Shown: positions 25,519-34,920 of the stretch, in pieces
How the letters are laid out: the number at the start of each line of letters is the position of its first letter
Position numbering within the stretch: the first letter of the stretch is position 1
Origin: Microlunatus panaciterrae
GTDB taxonomy: Bacteria; Actinomycetota; Actinomycetes; Propionibacteriales; Propionibacteriaceae
Reading direction: 5' to 3'
DNA: 64,000 nucleotides
NCBI RefSeq assembly: GCF_016907535.1
Contig: NZ_JAFBCF010000001.1
Span: forward strand, 1,178,001-1,242,000
Notes under the pieces: model-generated
Databases searched by the model: none
The model's input: only the letters and a program-made list of their open reading frames with translations
Told to the model about the DNA's origin: nothing
Made by a program: the position numbers and the translations under genes

Positions 25519-25932
25519 TCAGCCTTGGGGCTGGCCGATGTTGACCATCCAGGAGATGCCGAACTTGTCCACGCACGCGCCGAACTCGTCACCCCACATC
25601 TGCTTCTCCAGCGGGACCGAGACGGTGCCGCCCTCCGACAGCTTCGCCCAATAGCCACGCAGGTCGTCGGCATCGTCACCGCTGAGACTGACGGCGACGT
25701 TGTCGCCCGGATTGTGCGACATCCCGGCTGGAGTGTCGGCAGCCATCAGTGCGAAATCCTTGTCGGTGACGAGCATGCCGTGCATGATCTTGTCGGCCTG
25801 CGGTGAGTCTTTGTCTCCGAACTCACCGAACGTGCTCAGCGTCAACGTGCCGCCGAAGACGTCCTTGTAGAACTCCATAGCCTCCCGCGCGTTGTCGCGG
25901 AAACTGATGTACGGGTTGAGACGTGAGGTCAT
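25519..25932 (-). CDS. VOC family protein (PhnB/3-demethylubiquinone-type)
   Basis: 137 aa. RLNPYISFRDNAREAMEFYKDVFGG (residues 4-28) and the C-terminal MWGDEFGACVDKFGISWMVNI (about 112-132) are those of PhnB-like glyoxalase-fold proteins. Function is usually unknown; the fold binds a metal or small ligand as a dimer. ATG 25932. The gap to the upstream gene (25933-26049) is AT-richer than average and may hold its promoter. Confidence 0.85.
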   Translation of the reverse strand: MTSRLNPYISFRDNAREAMEFYKDVFGGTLTLSTFGEFGDKDSPQADKIMHGMLVTDKDFALMAADTPAGMSHNPGDNVAVSLSGDDADDLRGYWAKLSEGGTVSVPLEKQMWGDEFGACVDKFGISWMVNIGQPQG

Positions 25933-26049
25933 TGCTGCGCTCCTTGGTCACGACAGAACGGTCATTAGCGGCAGACTAAACCCCGCTACGGCGTGTCGTA
26001 CCCGCGTCGGCGAACTGCCTAGAAATAGCTTCCCCAGGCAGTCTTGCGG

Positions 26050-26490
26050 CTAGGCGGATTGTTCAGTGCCGAACCGACCCCTGGCCTCGGCCGGGATCAA
26101 CGGACGCTCGGCGCGCACCTTGAGCTCCTGCACCGCCCAGGTGTTGCCGTCGGGATCAGTGAAGCCGAAGAACGTGCCACCGTCACGCTGGTCGAAGACG
26201 GTGATCTCGCTGGCGTCCACCCCCTTGTCGAGCAGCTGCTGCCGGGCAGCCTTCGCGTCGGACACCACCAGCTGCAGGCCGCGCATCGACCCCGGCACCA
26301 TGGCCTGCTGGCTCGGCAGGTTGCCGATCACGATCGAGCACCCCGAGCCCGGAGGCGTCAGCTGCGCCACGTCCATCTGCTCGTTGACGGTGTGGTGATC
26401 CAGGGTGAACCCCACCTGGTCACGGTAGAACGCGATGGCGCGGTCGATGTCGCTGACCGGCAGCACCACCACTTCGAGCGTCCAGTCCAT
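26050..26490 (-). CDS. VOC family protein (glyoxalase/bleomycin resistance type)
   Basis: 146 aa. The pattern LEVVVLPVSDIDRAIAFYRDQVGF (residues 5-28) and the later FGFTDPDGNTWAVQEL (about 109-124) are hallmarks of glyoxalase-I-like VOC proteins; Glu in AVQEL is a possible metal ligand. Second VOC gene in a row but a different subfamily from its neighbour at 25519-25932. Upstream GAGGAGGAGAAGCAC precedes ATG 26490. Confidence 0.85.
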   Translation of the reverse strand: MDWTLEVVVLPVSDIDRAIAFYRDQVGFTLDHHTVNEQMDVAQLTPPGSGCSIVIGNLPSQQAMVPGSMRGLQLVVSDAKAARQQLLDKGVDASEITVFDQRDGGTFFGFTDPDGNTWAVQELKVRAERPLIPAEARGRFGTEQSA

Positions 26491-26583
26491 GTGCTTCTCC
26501 TCCTCGATCGACGGTCGTGCCCAGTATGGCCAATCAATGTCGACAGGACGGACCCGCCTCCAAGGCTTCGGCAGGGAGGGTGG

Positions 26584-27519
26584 CTACGTGTAGAGCGCGA
26601 CCGCAGCTTCCAGCCGGCGTACGAAGGCACGACCGAATGGGCTGGCGCCATCACAGGTGAGAACGCCGAGGTAGGCGAACAGTCGCCACAGCTCACGCCT
26701 GTCCTCAAAGCCGGCATCGATCGGGCTGATCTCCGTGTAGGCGGCGAACAACGCCCCCGGCACCGGAGTGAAGTAGTCGACCAGCGCCAGGTCGAGCTCC
26801 GGGTGGCCGTAGTAGGGAGAGGCGTCGATCACCACGGCCCCGTCGGCCGTGCTGATGAAGTTGTGATGCTGCGCGTCGCCGTGCAGCAACCGCGGCCCAA
26901 GATCTGGCCCCACCAGTTCGTCCAGACGACCGGCGATCTGTTCCACCCGACCGGCGAGGTCGGGCGGCACGTGTCCCGCATCGACCGCAGTCGCAAGCCA
27001 GGGCAGCAGCCGGCGGTCGGCGTAGAAGTCGGCCCAGCTGTTGGCGGCCACCGGGCGGTTGTCCTGATGGAGCGGCCCGAAATAGCCGTCCTGGTCGAGG
27101 CCGTACACGTCCCCGCGCACCTGGTGGAGGTTGGCCAATGTCCGGCCGATGGCCTCCCAGTCCCTCGCGGTCCTCTGCTCGGGAGGATGTTCGGCCAGCG
27201 CCTCGAACAGAACCACGGCCCGCTCACCGAGCTGGACGAAGCCGTCGCCGACGGGCACCGGGGTCGCCGCTCCCGAGCGGTTCCGGATCAGGGCCAGCCC
27301 GGACAGCTCCGCGGTGGCCTGGTCGATGGCTCCGGCCCCGTCGATCAGCTTCGCGAAGACCGAGAGGGCGCCTCCGTGCAGCAGGGCGGCCGGATGAGAG
27401 GACCGATCCGCGAGATCGACGGAATCCTCGCAGCGCCAGCCGGAGCCCAGATGCTTCGTCACCGCAGCCTCGATGGTGCGCATCACGTTCGGCGTCAGTA
27501 AGGCATCGGCGGAGACCAC
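26584..27519 (-). CDS. Fructosamine kinase family protein
   Basis: 311 aa aminoglycoside-phosphotransferase-fold protein. The catalytic loop LLHGDAQHHNF is at residues 211-221 and the metal-binding Asp232 in VVIDASPYYGHPELDLAL, typical of the fructosamine-3-kinase family. It may phosphorylate fructosamine or ribulosamine adducts on proteins as a deglycation step. The GTG start at 27519 is the longest; ATG 27483 (MRTIEAAVTKHLG) is also plausible. Confidence 0.82.
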   Translation of the reverse strand: MVSADALLTPNVMRTIEAAVTKHLGSGWRCEDSVDLADRSSHPAALLHGGALSVFAKLIDGAGAIDQATAELSGLALIRNRSGAATPVPVGDGFVQLGERAVVLFEALAEHPPEQRTARDWEAIGRTLANLHQVRGDVYGLDQDGYFGPLHQDNRPVAANSWADFYADRRLLPWLATAVDAGHVPPDLAGRVEQIAGRLDELVGPDLGPRLLHGDAQHHNFISTADGAVVIDASPYYGHPELDLALVDYFTPVPGALFAAYTEISPIDAGFEDRRELWRLFAYLGVLTCDGASPFGRAFVRRLEAAVALYT

Positions 27520-27545
27520 CCAGGAAGAGTAGCCGTACGGCTGCC

Positions 27546-28214
27546 CTACCCCGGAATCAACCTGCTGAGGGCGTCGAGGATCAGGTTCAGCCCGAAGTCG
27601 AATTCATCGCCGAGGTCGTTGCCGGGTTGGGGAATGTGCCGGGTCGCCAGCTCCCTCAGGTGGGGGTGCTCCCCGTCGGGGCGCTGCTGGATCATCGGCA
27701 CCGCCACAGTGCCCGCGTCGGGTCCGTCGAAGGGCAGAGCGGCCTCTTGGAGGGCGAAGCCGTACACGTAACTGTTGATCAGAACGTAGGCGTGGGCGGC
27801 CGTCTCGATGGTGAAGCCGGCTGCGCGCAGCGTGCCAAGCATCGCATCGTGGTGGCGCATCGTGTCGGGTCCGGGCGAGGTGCGGGAGTCCAGCAGCCCG
27901 ATCGCCCAGGAGTGACGACTCAGGACGTCCCGTGCGGAGGTGGCGCGGAGGCGGATCTCGGATCGCCAGTCGCCGCCGTCGCCGGCCGGAACGTCGATCG
28001 CGCTGAAGACGATATCGACCATCGCGTCGAGAATCTCGCTCTTGTTGGCGACGTAGTAGTAGAGGGACATCGGCTTCACACCGAGGTGCTGGGCGAGTGA
28101 GCGGATGGTCAGCGCGCCGATGCCATCGGCGTCAGCGATGGTGACAGCACCTTCCAGCACCCGTTGACGGCTGAGTCCGACGCGTCCTCGCTCCGCACTC
28201 TCATTCCCTCGCAC
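27546..28214 (-). CDS. TetR family transcriptional regulator
   Basis: 222 aa. The N-terminal helix-turn-helix is clear: LSRQRVLEGAVTIADADGIGALTIRSLAQHLGVKPMSLYYYVANKSEILDAMVD (residues 14-67). The C-terminal half resembles the TetR_C_1 ligand domain. GTG 28214 (VRGNESAERGRVGLS) with GGGAGCGAAGG upstream is preferred; the frame continues 100 codons further into the divergent gene. It probably represses the divergent reductase operon through the inverted repeats at 28228-28266. Confidence 0.87.
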   Translation of the reverse strand: MRGNESAERGRVGLSRQRVLEGAVTIADADGIGALTIRSLAQHLGVKPMSLYYYVANKSEILDAMVDIVFSAIDVPAGDGGDWRSEIRLRATSARDVLSRHSWAIGLLDSRTSPGPDTMRHHDAMLGTLRAAGFTIETAAHAYVLINSYVYGFALQEAALPFDGPDAGTVAVPMIQQRPDGEHPHLRELATRHIPQPGNDLGDEFDFGLNLILDALSRLIPG

Positions 28215-28227
28215 AGGCCTTCGCTCC

Positions 28228-28266
28228 CTACGGTGCTTTCGTACAGCGTATGGTACTTTCCCGTAG
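28228..28266. promoter_or_regulatory. Operator-like region between tetR and the reductase gene
   Basis: An outer inverted repeat CTACGG (28228-28233) / CCGTAG (28261-28266) encloses GTACAGCGTATGGTAC (28241-28256), whose GTAC ends are inverted. The region is AT-richer than its surroundings and lies 13 bp before the TetR start and 47 bp before the divergent start, as expected for a TetR binding site over both promoters. Confidence 0.5.
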
Positions 28267-28313
28267 TCAGTGCTGCAGAGTGGTCGCATCGGTGACCCTC
28301 GGAGGAAACGATC

Positions 28314-29351
28314 ATGGACGATCCCCAGCACTTGTCTGCGCCGACCACCCCAGCGGATTCCTCGCCGACCACCACAGTGATGCGGGCGATCGTCCAGGAT
28401 GCCTACGGTGACGCCGATGCTCTCCAACTGGTCCACATCCCTGCGCCAGAGGCCGGCGCCGACCATGTGCTGATCCGGGTCCGGGCGGCTAGCGCCCATA
28501 TCGGCGACTGGCATGTGATGACCGGCCAGCCGTACCTGATGCGCGTCATGGGCTTCGGGTTCCGATCACCGAAAGCACGGGTGCGCGGCATGGATGCCGC
28601 CGGCACCGTCGCAGCCGTGGGTGCCAACGTGACCGCCTTCCGGGTGGGTGACGAGGTGTATGGCAGCTGCGACGGTGCTTTCGCGGAGTACGCCACCGCA
28701 CGGGTCGAGACTCTCGCCCGCAAGCCGGCAATCCTGACCTTCGAGCAGACCGCCGCCGTCCCCACCTCGGCCTGCACCGCGTTGCAGGCGCTACGCATTG
28801 GAGAGATCTCAGCCGGGCAGCGGGTCTTGATCATCGGGGCGTCGGGCGGTGTGGGACTGTTCGCGGTGCAGATCGCCCAGGCGTTCGGTGCAGAGGTGAC
28901 CGGGGTCTGCAGCCGCTCCAAGATCGAGTTGGTCCGCTCCGTCGGCGCTGATCACGTGATCGACTACGCCGAGACAGATATCAGCGCGATCGAGCAGCGC
29001 TTCGACCTGGTCCTCGACATGGGTGGCAACCGGACGCTGTCGCAGCTCCGGCGCTGCCTGACCCCACGCGGCACCCTCGTCCTCGTCGGCGGCGAGGGCG
29101 GCGGCCGGCTGGTCGGCGGCGCCCTGCTCCGGTCGCTCCGCGCCGTCGCCCTCTCGCCGTTCGTCAGACAGCGCCTTCGGATGGTCGTCTCGGCCACGAA
29201 GGCGGAGGACCTGCAGACGCTGAACGACCTGATCGAGGACGGCAAGATCACGCCGGTGGTCGATCGGACCTACCCCCTGAGCGAGGCGGCCGACGCCATC
29301 CGGCGTCTGCACAGCGGCGAAGCCCGCGGAAAGATCGTCATCACGGTCTGA
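28314..29351 (+). CDS. NAD(P)-dependent alcohol dehydrogenase / quinone oxidoreductase (MDR family)
   Basis: 345 aa medium-chain reductase without the structural zinc cysteines, of the zeta-crystallin/quinone reductase branch. GDWHVMTGQPYLMR (about residues 63-76) and GMDAAGTVAAVG (about 93-104) are the catalytic-domain motifs. The cofactor site is VLIIGASGGVGLFAVQIAQ (about 172-190). ATG 28314 has GGAGGAAACGATC upstream. Divergent from a TetR repressor and followed by a membrane hydrolase and a DUF4386-like gene, perhaps a small stress or xenobiotic operon. Confidence 0.88.
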   Translation: MDDPQHLSAPTTPADSSPTTTVMRAIVQDAYGDADALQLVHIPAPEAGADHVLIRVRAASAHIGDWHVMTGQPYLMRVMGFGFRSPKARVRGMDAAGTVAAVGANVTAFRVGDEVYGSCDGAFAEYATARVETLARKPAILTFEQTAAVPTSACTALQALRIGEISAGQRVLIIGASGGVGLFAVQIAQAFGAEVTGVCSRSKIELVRSVGADHVIDYAETDISAIEQRFDLVLDMGGNRTLSQLRRCLTPRGTLVLVGGEGGGRLVGGALLRSLRAVALSPFVRQRLRMVVSATKAEDLQTLNDLIEDGKITPVVDRTYPLSEAADAIRRLHSGEARGKIVITV

Positions 29352-29384
29352 GGGTGAGGCCAATCCAACGGAAGGCGGGCCATT

Positions 29385-30743
29385 ATGGTCACGACAACTC
29401 CCCACGGCGACCTGCAACAACCCGGTCGCCTGCAGTTGGCCGCGAAGAGGCGGATCGGGCTGATCGTCGCACTGTCGATGGCCGCTGGACTTCTGGCGGC
29501 CGTTGTCCTGGTCGCCGTCCCCCTCATCCCGACGGAGCACATTGTCGCCGGCGTGCTGTTGGGCTTCGCGCTTGGCTGGGCACTGCTGGCCATCCTGTCC
29601 GTGCGTCTCAGCGACCAGCCGCAACGATGGGCGGCTGCGCCGGCCGTGTTTATGACCGTGGTCGGTCTGGCCTCGCTGAGCGGTTCCGCCGCCGTCCACA
29701 ACCTGCTCGGATGGGTGTGGCCGCCCGTCCTGTTGGCGCTCGTTGTCTGGATGTTTGTGCGTGCCCGACGGCAGTTGATCAGCCGCAGCGCCCGCTGGAT
29801 GGTGTATCCCGTACTGGCTGTGCTGGCAATATCCTCCGTGGGCGGCGGCTACGAGACGGTGCACGAGGCACTCGACGCCAGGGCCTATCCGATGCCCGGC
29901 CAGCTGATCGACGTGGGCGGCCACCGGCTGCATCTGCACTGCACCGGCTCAGGCAGCCCCACCGTCGTGCTGGAGCCGGGTGGCGGCGCGTCATCGTCGG
30001 ATCTCGGTTGGATCGCGCCGGCCGTGGCCCGCGACACCAGGGTCTGCGTCTACGACCGTGCAGGTCGCGGCTGGAGCGACGCCACCAACGGCTCACAGGA
30101 CGGAGTCCACATTGCCGCCGACCTGCACACCCTGCTGGATCGTGCCCACGTGCCCGGGCCGTACGTGCTGGCCGGTCACTCCTTCGGCGGCCTGTATGTC
30201 CTCAATTTCGCTGCGCAGTTCCCGGACCAGGTCGCCGGCCTGGTGCTGCTCGACTCCACCGCGCCCAAACCGGGTCCGGCCGTGCCACCTGACCCGAAGT
30301 CCTACGACGGCATCGGTCGCGGCTCCGCTTTGATCTCCTCCCTTGCCCACATCGGAGTGGGGCGCCTGGTAGCGCAGGGTTCGTACGCCACCCTCCCGCC
30401 ACGATCCCGGGACGAGGCGCGGGCCAACTCCTCGACCAACGCCCACCTCAACAGCTTCTTCGAGGAGTTCTTTGCCTACGCGGATCTCGCCATGCGTCAG
30501 GCGTCCTCCCTGACCGACCTCAACGGCAAGCCGCTCATCGTCGTCACCGCAGACGAAGAAAGCACCGACCCTCAATGGCAGGCGAAGCAGGACCATCTGG
30601 CAACCCTGTCGACCAACAACCTCCACCGGCACGCGAAGGCTACCCACGACTCGCTCATCGACGACGAAGCCGACTCCGCCGCAGCCAGCCAAGCGGTTCG
30701 CGACGTCGTGGCCGCCGTTCGGACCGGCCACCCGCTCTCTTAA
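29385..30743 (+). CDS. Multi-pass alpha/beta hydrolase
   Basis: 452 aa. Four or five hydrophobic helices (about residues 23-45, 52-72, 83-105, 110-125 and 138-152) precede an alpha/beta-hydrolase domain starting near 173 (IDVGGHRLHLHCTGSGSPTVVLEPGGG). The nucleophile motif is GHSFGG (about 264-269). The acid is likely Asp in VVTADEES, and the base one of the C-terminal His residues (ATHDSLIDD). The catalytic part is probably extracytoplasmic. It follows the reductase gene by 33 bp, so the two are likely co-transcribed. Substrate unknown. Confidence 0.8.
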   Translation: MVTTTPHGDLQQPGRLQLAAKRRIGLIVALSMAAGLLAAVVLVAVPLIPTEHIVAGVLLGFALGWALLAILSVRLSDQPQRWAAAPAVFMTVVGLASLSGSAAVHNLLGWVWPPVLLALVVWMFVRARRQLISRSARWMVYPVLAVLAISSVGGGYETVHEALDARAYPMPGQLIDVGGHRLHLHCTGSGSPTVVLEPGGGASSSDLGWIAPAVARDTRVCVYDRAGRGWSDATNGSQDGVHIAADLHTLLDRAHVPGPYVLAGHSFGGLYVLNFAAQFPDQVAGLVLLDSTAPKPGPAVPPDPKSYDGIGRGSALISSLAHIGVGRLVAQGSYATLPPRSRDEARANSSTNAHLNSFFEEFFAYADLAMRQASSLTDLNGKPLIVVTADEESTDPQWQAKQDHLATLSTNNLHRHAKATHDSLIDDEADSAAASQAVRDVVAAVRTGHPLS

Positions 30744-30839
30744 CCGCCCCGGACGCCGGGTGCGGGCATCTGAGTGATCAGCGACCTACCCATCACCCGC
30801 GGCACCATATCGGCGCCCTACCGCAGAAGGAGTAACACC

Positions 30840-31562
30840 ATGGAAACCGCCCTTCACCCCACGACAACGAAACGCGTCCCGATGAGCTCCTTGAGGAAGA
30901 CGTCACTCGTCGCGGGGGCGCTGTACCTGCTCACCTTCGTCTCGATCCCCACCCTCGCGCTGTACGGCGATGTGCTGAATGACGCGAAGTACATCACCGG
31001 CCCGGGCCCCGACACACCGGTGATCATTGGCGGCGTCCTGGAGATGATCGTGGCCCTCGCCGGCATCGGCACGGCCGTCGCGCTCTACCCGGTCGTCAAG
31101 AGGCAGAACGAGGGGATCGCGCTCGGCTTCGTCGGCTCCCGGACCTTGGAGGCGGCCGCCATCCTTGTCGGCGTGGTGAGCCTGCTCTCGATCGTGTCTC
31201 TGCGACAGGCCGGTGCGGGAGCGAATGCGCTGGTCACCGGCCAGGCGCTGGTCGCCGGCTACAACTGGGCGTTCCTCCTCGGACAGAGCCTCATGCCGGT
31301 GATGAACGCCCTACTGCTCGGTTCCCTGCTGTACCGGGCGCGCCTGGTGCCTCGGGTTCTTCCCCTACTCGCATTCGTCGGTGCGGCCCTGCTCCTCGCC
31401 TCCGACCTCGCGGTGATGTTCGGTCTGTGGGAACGGGTGTCCGCGCCATCGGGGCTACTGGCGATCCCGATCGCACTGTGGGAGTTCTCGCTGGGCGTCT
31501 ACTTGGTCGTCAGAGGCTTCAGGCCCTCCCCCATCACCGCCGGCATGGTCGCCGCTACCTAG
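30840..31562 (+). CDS. DUF4386-type membrane protein
   Basis: 240 aa with about six hydrophobic helices. The start SSLRKTSLVAGALYLLTFVSIPTLALYGDVLND (residues 16-48), plus the motifs GAVLEM-like GGVLEMIVALAGIGTAVALYPVVKRQNE (about 61-88) and GSRTLEAAAILVG (about 95-107), match DUF4386 proteins, a family of unknown function. ATG 30840 has a strong AGAAGGAG ribosome binding site 7 bp upstream. Third gene of the TetR-divergent plus-strand run. Confidence 0.78.
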   Translation: METALHPTTTKRVPMSSLRKTSLVAGALYLLTFVSIPTLALYGDVLNDAKYITGPGPDTPVIIGGVLEMIVALAGIGTAVALYPVVKRQNEGIALGFVGSRTLEAAAILVGVVSLLSIVSLRQAGAGANALVTGQALVAGYNWAFLLGQSLMPVMNALLLGSLLYRARLVPRVLPLLAFVGAALLLASDLAVMFGLWERVSAPSGLLAIPIALWEFSLGVYLVVRGFRPSPITAGMVAAT

Positions 31563-31577
31563 TCCTGTGCCCTTGCT

Positions 31578-32540
31578 TCAGCGAGCATGGACGTCGATAT
31601 TCAGGGTGGCAAGGTCATCGGCGATCGTGTGGACGACCCCTCTGGCGGAGGGTTCGTGCTCGTCGTCAGAGGTCAACCAGGGCAGCGACTCGAACATCAC
31701 GACGAGACGGGTGAGGAGCAGCTCCGGCCAGGCGCTGGGGACGTCGAGCTTCTTCCCGCCCGAGATCTCGAGCAGGTGCAGGTAGGTCGCGAACAGGTCA
31801 GGTTCACTGCGACCGGTATAGCCGGAGAGGGGGCGGAGGACGTTCGCGACATCAGCAAAGCGTGGCCGCTCCGCCGCAGTTGCCAGGTCGAAGAGCACGA
31901 GCTGTCCACCGTGAGTGCGACCCAGCTGCTGAGGAGCGAACTCGCCGTGGGTCAGGGCACGCGGTAGGCCGTGGTAGCTCTCGACCGCTCGCCGGTAGGC
32001 GTCCAACCAACCAGTGGGTTGGACGGCCGGATACGAGTCGGTGAGCCGCGCCAGCGCCTCCGCCACCAGGGTGTCGAACTCGTCCTGCGGCATTCCCGGT
32101 TGGGTGATGAACAGTTCCTGGGGGATATCGGTGAGGGCGTTGAGCATCGCCGCCAGGGTGAGCATGTCGTCGGCCTCGTCACGCCCGATGCCGATCGTCG
32201 GCAGGAACTCCAGCATGATCACCTCGGCGTCTGCGTGGTCGACCGTGGCGAGTAGCCGAGCGACCGGGACGCCGCGGTCGGCGAGGTAGGGGTAGCGCGC
32301 TGCCTCACGGAGGTGGGGATCCCGGATCTCTTTGACAAACAGAGTCCGCTGCTGCGGGTGATCGTGGGCGTCTCGGTAGCGCAGCGTCAGCAGGGCATTT
32401 CCTGGTCCGCCCTGGTGCAGCCCCTGCTTGGTGTAGGTGAGCCAGGCCGAACCCCCGCTGGTGAACCCCGGCAGACAGCTGGCGACGTCGGTCCAGGTCA
32501 ACGCGAAGGGCAGCGGTACGGGTCTGGCCGGCACCGGCAC
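31578..32540 (-). CDS. Phosphotransferase (APH/choline kinase-like) family protein
   Basis: 320 aa. Kinase-like fold with the catalytic-loop region ALTHGEFAPQQLGRTHGGQLVLFDLATAAERPRFADVANVL (about residues 195-235), where HGEFAPQQ replaces the usual HGDxxxxN and Asp in LFDLA is the metal ligand. The Gly-rich loop is poorly conserved (QGLHQGGPGNALLTLRY). Substrate unknown; small-molecule kinases and maltokinase-like proteins are alternatives. The GTG start at 32540 has no good ribosome binding site, so the N-terminus is uncertain. Convergent with the DUF4386-type gene (15 bp apart). Confidence 0.65.
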   Translation of the reverse strand: MPVPARPVPLPFALTWTDVASCLPGFTSGGSAWLTYTKQGLHQGGPGNALLTLRYRDAHDHPQQRTLFVKEIRDPHLREAARYPYLADRGVPVARLLATVDHADAEVIMLEFLPTIGIGRDEADDMLTLAAMLNALTDIPQELFITQPGMPQDEFDTLVAEALARLTDSYPAVQPTGWLDAYRRAVESYHGLPRALTHGEFAPQQLGRTHGGQLVLFDLATAAERPRFADVANVLRPLSGYTGRSEPDLFATYLHLLEISGGKKLDVPSAWPELLLTRLVVMFESLPWLTSDDEHEPSARGVVHTIADDLATLNIDVHAR

Positions 32541-32640
32541 CGGGGACAGTTCGGCAGGCGAGATCGGGTCGATGGCACCATGCTAACCGAGCTGACGTCG
32601 ATGTCCTGCTTGAACATGTGCGCGAACGACGAGCCGTACG

Positions 32641-33702
32641 TCACGCGCCAACTTCCCGCAGATAGCCATGGATCTCGCGCATTGACTCCATGAACCCGGA
32701 TTCGCGGTACGGGATGTTCAGTTCGTGGCAATACTGGCGAACCACAGGTTGTGCCTTCTTGAGCAGCGGGCGCGGCATGCTCGGGAACAGATGGTGCTCG
32801 ATCTGGTAGTTCAAGCCGCCGAGCATGAAGTCGACCAGCGGGCCCCCGGCAACATTGCGCGACGTCAGCACCTGCTTGTGCAGGTGGTCAAGACGTGCAC
32901 CAGCAGCCGGCATCAACATGCCCTTGTGGTTGGGCGCGAAGGCGATTCCGAGATTGAGTCCGAACAGTGCCTGATGCAGGAAAGCAAACACCACGGCTTG
33001 GGCAGGAGTCAGAAAGACCAGCAGGAATGCGAAGTAGACCCCGAAATGCACCAGCAGCAGTCCACCCTCCAGCAGCCGGGTCTTCCTCGGACGCTGGCCG
33101 AGCGCGCGAATGCCCGCCACCGAGAGCTGCCATCCCTCCAGCGTCAACACGGGAATGAATAGTTGGGCCTGGTGCCGGGCGAACCAGCGCCCCCAGCCCT
33201 TCTTCTCGGACGCCTGGCTTTGAGTCCAGGCGATGATCCCCTCACCCACGTCGGGATCCAGGCCCACTTCATTCGGATGGGCGTGATGGCGAAGATGCTT
33301 GTCTTGCCACCAGCCGTAGCTGACTCCGTTCAGCAGGTTGGCCGCCGTGAGTCCGAGGCGCCGGTCCACCTTCGCTGACGCTGAGATCTGCTTGTGGCCC
33401 GCATCGTGACCGAAGAACGCCGTCTGGGCGGACAACACAGCGGCCGCGGGCGCCAACAGAACCGCCCACCACGTGTGGTCGAGCAGCATCACGGCCGTCG
33501 CCGTGGCGGCGATCCCGGCGATGATGAACACACCCTTCACGACATACGCTCGTGGCCGGTGGTCCAACAGCTTCGCCTGTCGAACTCGATGCACCAGCCC
33601 AGAAAACTCGCTCTTCACGCCACCGTGCCCGGCGCTGTTTCCCTTGCTCGACCGGTTTCCGATCGACACCTTCGAGTCCGCCGCGCGCTCGACGCTTGTC
33701 AT
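32641..33702 (-). CDS. Membrane fatty acid desaturase (front-end/acyl-lipid type)
   Basis: 353 aa. Three histidine boxes for a di-iron centre are present: HDAGH (99-103), HLRHH (136-140) and QIEHH (300-304). The Gln of the third box is typical of front-end and linoleoyl-CoA type desaturases. Four to five membrane helices lie around 53-92 and 205-255. It introduces a double bond in membrane or CoA-linked acyl chains; position not predictable. ATG 33702 has GGAGGTGAAGG 4 bp upstream. No cytochrome b5 domain or ferredoxin gene is fused or adjacent. Confidence 0.9.
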   Translation of the reverse strand: MTSVERAADSKVSIGNRSSKGNSAGHGGVKSEFSGLVHRVRQAKLLDHRPRAYVVKGVFIIAGIAATATAVMLLDHTWWAVLLAPAAAVLSAQTAFFGHDAGHKQISASAKVDRRLGLTAANLLNGVSYGWWQDKHLRHHAHPNEVGLDPDVGEGIIAWTQSQASEKKGWGRWFARHQAQLFIPVLTLEGWQLSVAGIRALGQRPRKTRLLEGGLLLVHFGVYFAFLLVFLTPAQAVVFAFLHQALFGLNLGIAFAPNHKGMLMPAAGARLDHLHKQVLTSRNVAGGPLVDFMLGGLNYQIEHHLFPSMPRPLLKKAQPVVRQYCHELNIPYRESGFMESMREIHGYLREVGA

Positions 33703-33739
33703 CGTCCTTCACCTCCACAACCGCGCCACTCCTCTATCC

Positions 33740-34234
33740 ATGATCGAACGTTCGGTCCTGTGCCGCCTCGTTCTCAAGTCCCAAATGGCAGGGACCTTCG
33801 GCCTCTTCGCGGAACGCCCCTTGTGCTGGGACCGAGCGTGGAGTGCAGCACTCGTCATGGAGTGGACGCGGGAGGATTTGAGCCTCGTGGGGTTTCGGGA
33901 TTGTTCCCCATACGCCTACGGGGGGCGCATGGGTGTCTGGTGCCTCACGCTCTACATCGGAAAAGCCTCCGGTGGACGGAAGGGTCGCCGAGGACTGCGC
34001 AAGCGCCTCGACGAGTACCGCCGCTATGGCGCTGGCGAGCCGATCGGCCACTGGGGTGGCCGGTACATCTGGCAGCTTGGTGACCGCGACGGACTGCTCG
34101 TGGCGTGGAAGCCAACTCCAGGGGCGGATCCCGAGGCTGTCGAGTCGGCTCTGATCACGGACTTCGTCGAGCGGCATGGCGTCCGATCGTTCGCCAACCG
34201 GAAGTTGGGGCGGCGGCCAATGGACGCGATCTAG
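33740..34234 (+). CDS. GIY-YIG-like protein
   Basis: 164 aa. [59 protein letters not shown] (about residues 69-127) fits the GIY-YIG core, with YIG and downstream Arg and Tyr. Glu in [11 protein letters not shown] (about 133-143) could be the metal ligand. Such small actinobacterial proteins are uncharacterised, and nuclease activity is only implied by the fold. ATG 33740 or ATG 33785; the upstream open frame is antisense to the desaturase. Divergent from the desaturase gene. Confidence 0.65.
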   Translation: MIERSVLCRLVLKSQMAGTFGLFAERPLCWDRAWSAALVMEWTREDLSLVGFRDCSPYAYGGRMGVWCLTLYIGKASGGRKGRRGLRKRLDEYRRYGAGEPIGHWGGRYIWQLGDRDGLLVAWKPTPGADPEAVESALITDFVERHGVRSFANRKLGRRPMDAI

Positions 34235-34437
34235 GTATGAGGGGCCAGCGGTCAGGACGCCGGTCTTACGGCTGCTTCAGCTGCCCGATGTGCCTCAATG
34301 TCGAGTTCCCGACGCCGACCAGCTCCTCGAGAAGGTGTGGAGCTGGCCGGCACGGTACCGATGTGGGACTGGATCCGGTCCAGCCTCGTTCAGCTACTGA
34401 TCATCGGTGGCGGGCATCACCGCCGATGGGCTGCCGA
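34235..34437. other. Non-coding gap between the GIY-YIG gene and a secreted-protein gene
   Basis: Two convergent genes flank 203 bp with no open frame of convincing composition. No clear hairpin terminator stands out by eye. Confidence 0.5.
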
Positions 34438-34920
34438 TCAGCCGACGTGAACCGCTTCGGCGGAGAACGTCGCCGTCACAGTGTCGCTGAGGTCGGCGCC
34501 CGGCGGGACCTCGTCACCAGGTTCCAGCAGATCAGCCAGTGTGCCGGTCATCGTTTGGTAGCAGTGGTAGGTCGTCTGCTGGTGGTTGGCGTTACCGTCT
34601 CCCTTGGGCTGGGTGAAGGAGAACAGCTGGGCGCCCTTGGTGACGTCGTATGCCGAGAAAGTGAACGACACCGGGATGAGGGTGCCGGTCCCGCCGGAAA
34701 CGATCTTGGCCGAACTCCAGCCGCCAGAATCGCTGCTGTGATTGTTGTTCGTCCTGATCATCAAGTCGCCGAGTCCGTCGCAGGTGAACGGCTGGACGCT
34801 CTGGCCGTTGCCGGCCGGGTTGAGGTCGTAGGACGGCGCCGCCGTGGCAGGGACCGTACCGGCCGCTGCAGCCACGAGTGCGCCGACGACCACGAGTGCT
34901 GATCGCGCAGTGAGCTTCAT
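34438..34920 (-). CDS. Secreted hypothetical protein, 160 aa
   Basis: MKLTARSALVVVGALVAAAAGTVPATAAPS is a clean signal peptide with cleavage near residue 27 (ATA-AP). The mature 130-residue part has two Cys (CDGLGD near 47 and YHCYQ near 117) that could form a disulfide, and many Thr, Ser and Asn, suggesting a small beta-rich exported domain. No family recognised. A GGGGGG run 7-8 bp upstream of ATG 34920 may act as ribosome binding site. AT-rich DNA upstream (34940-35000) probably holds its promoter. Confidence 0.78.
   Translation of the reverse strand: MKLTARSALVVVGALVAAAAGTVPATAAPSYDLNPAGNGQSVQPFTCDGLGDLMIRTNNNHSSDSGGWSSAKIVSGGTGTLIPVSFTFSAYDVTKGAQLFSFTQPKGDGNANHQQTTYHCYQTMTGTLADLLEPGDEVPPGADLSDTVTATFSAEAVHVG

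Noticed and set aside
28215-28514. 100-codon N-terminal extension of the TetR gene
   Set aside because: It runs through the divergent promoter and the reductase start; GTG 28214 has a ribosome binding site and gives a normal TetR length.
32498-32731. 77-codon frame on the minus strand between the kinase-like and desaturase genes
   Set aside because: Overlaps the ends of both neighbours, with no ribosome binding site or recognisable product.
34105-34902. 265-codon plus-strand frame
   Set aside because: Antisense to the secreted-protein gene, which has a clear signal peptide on the minus strand.
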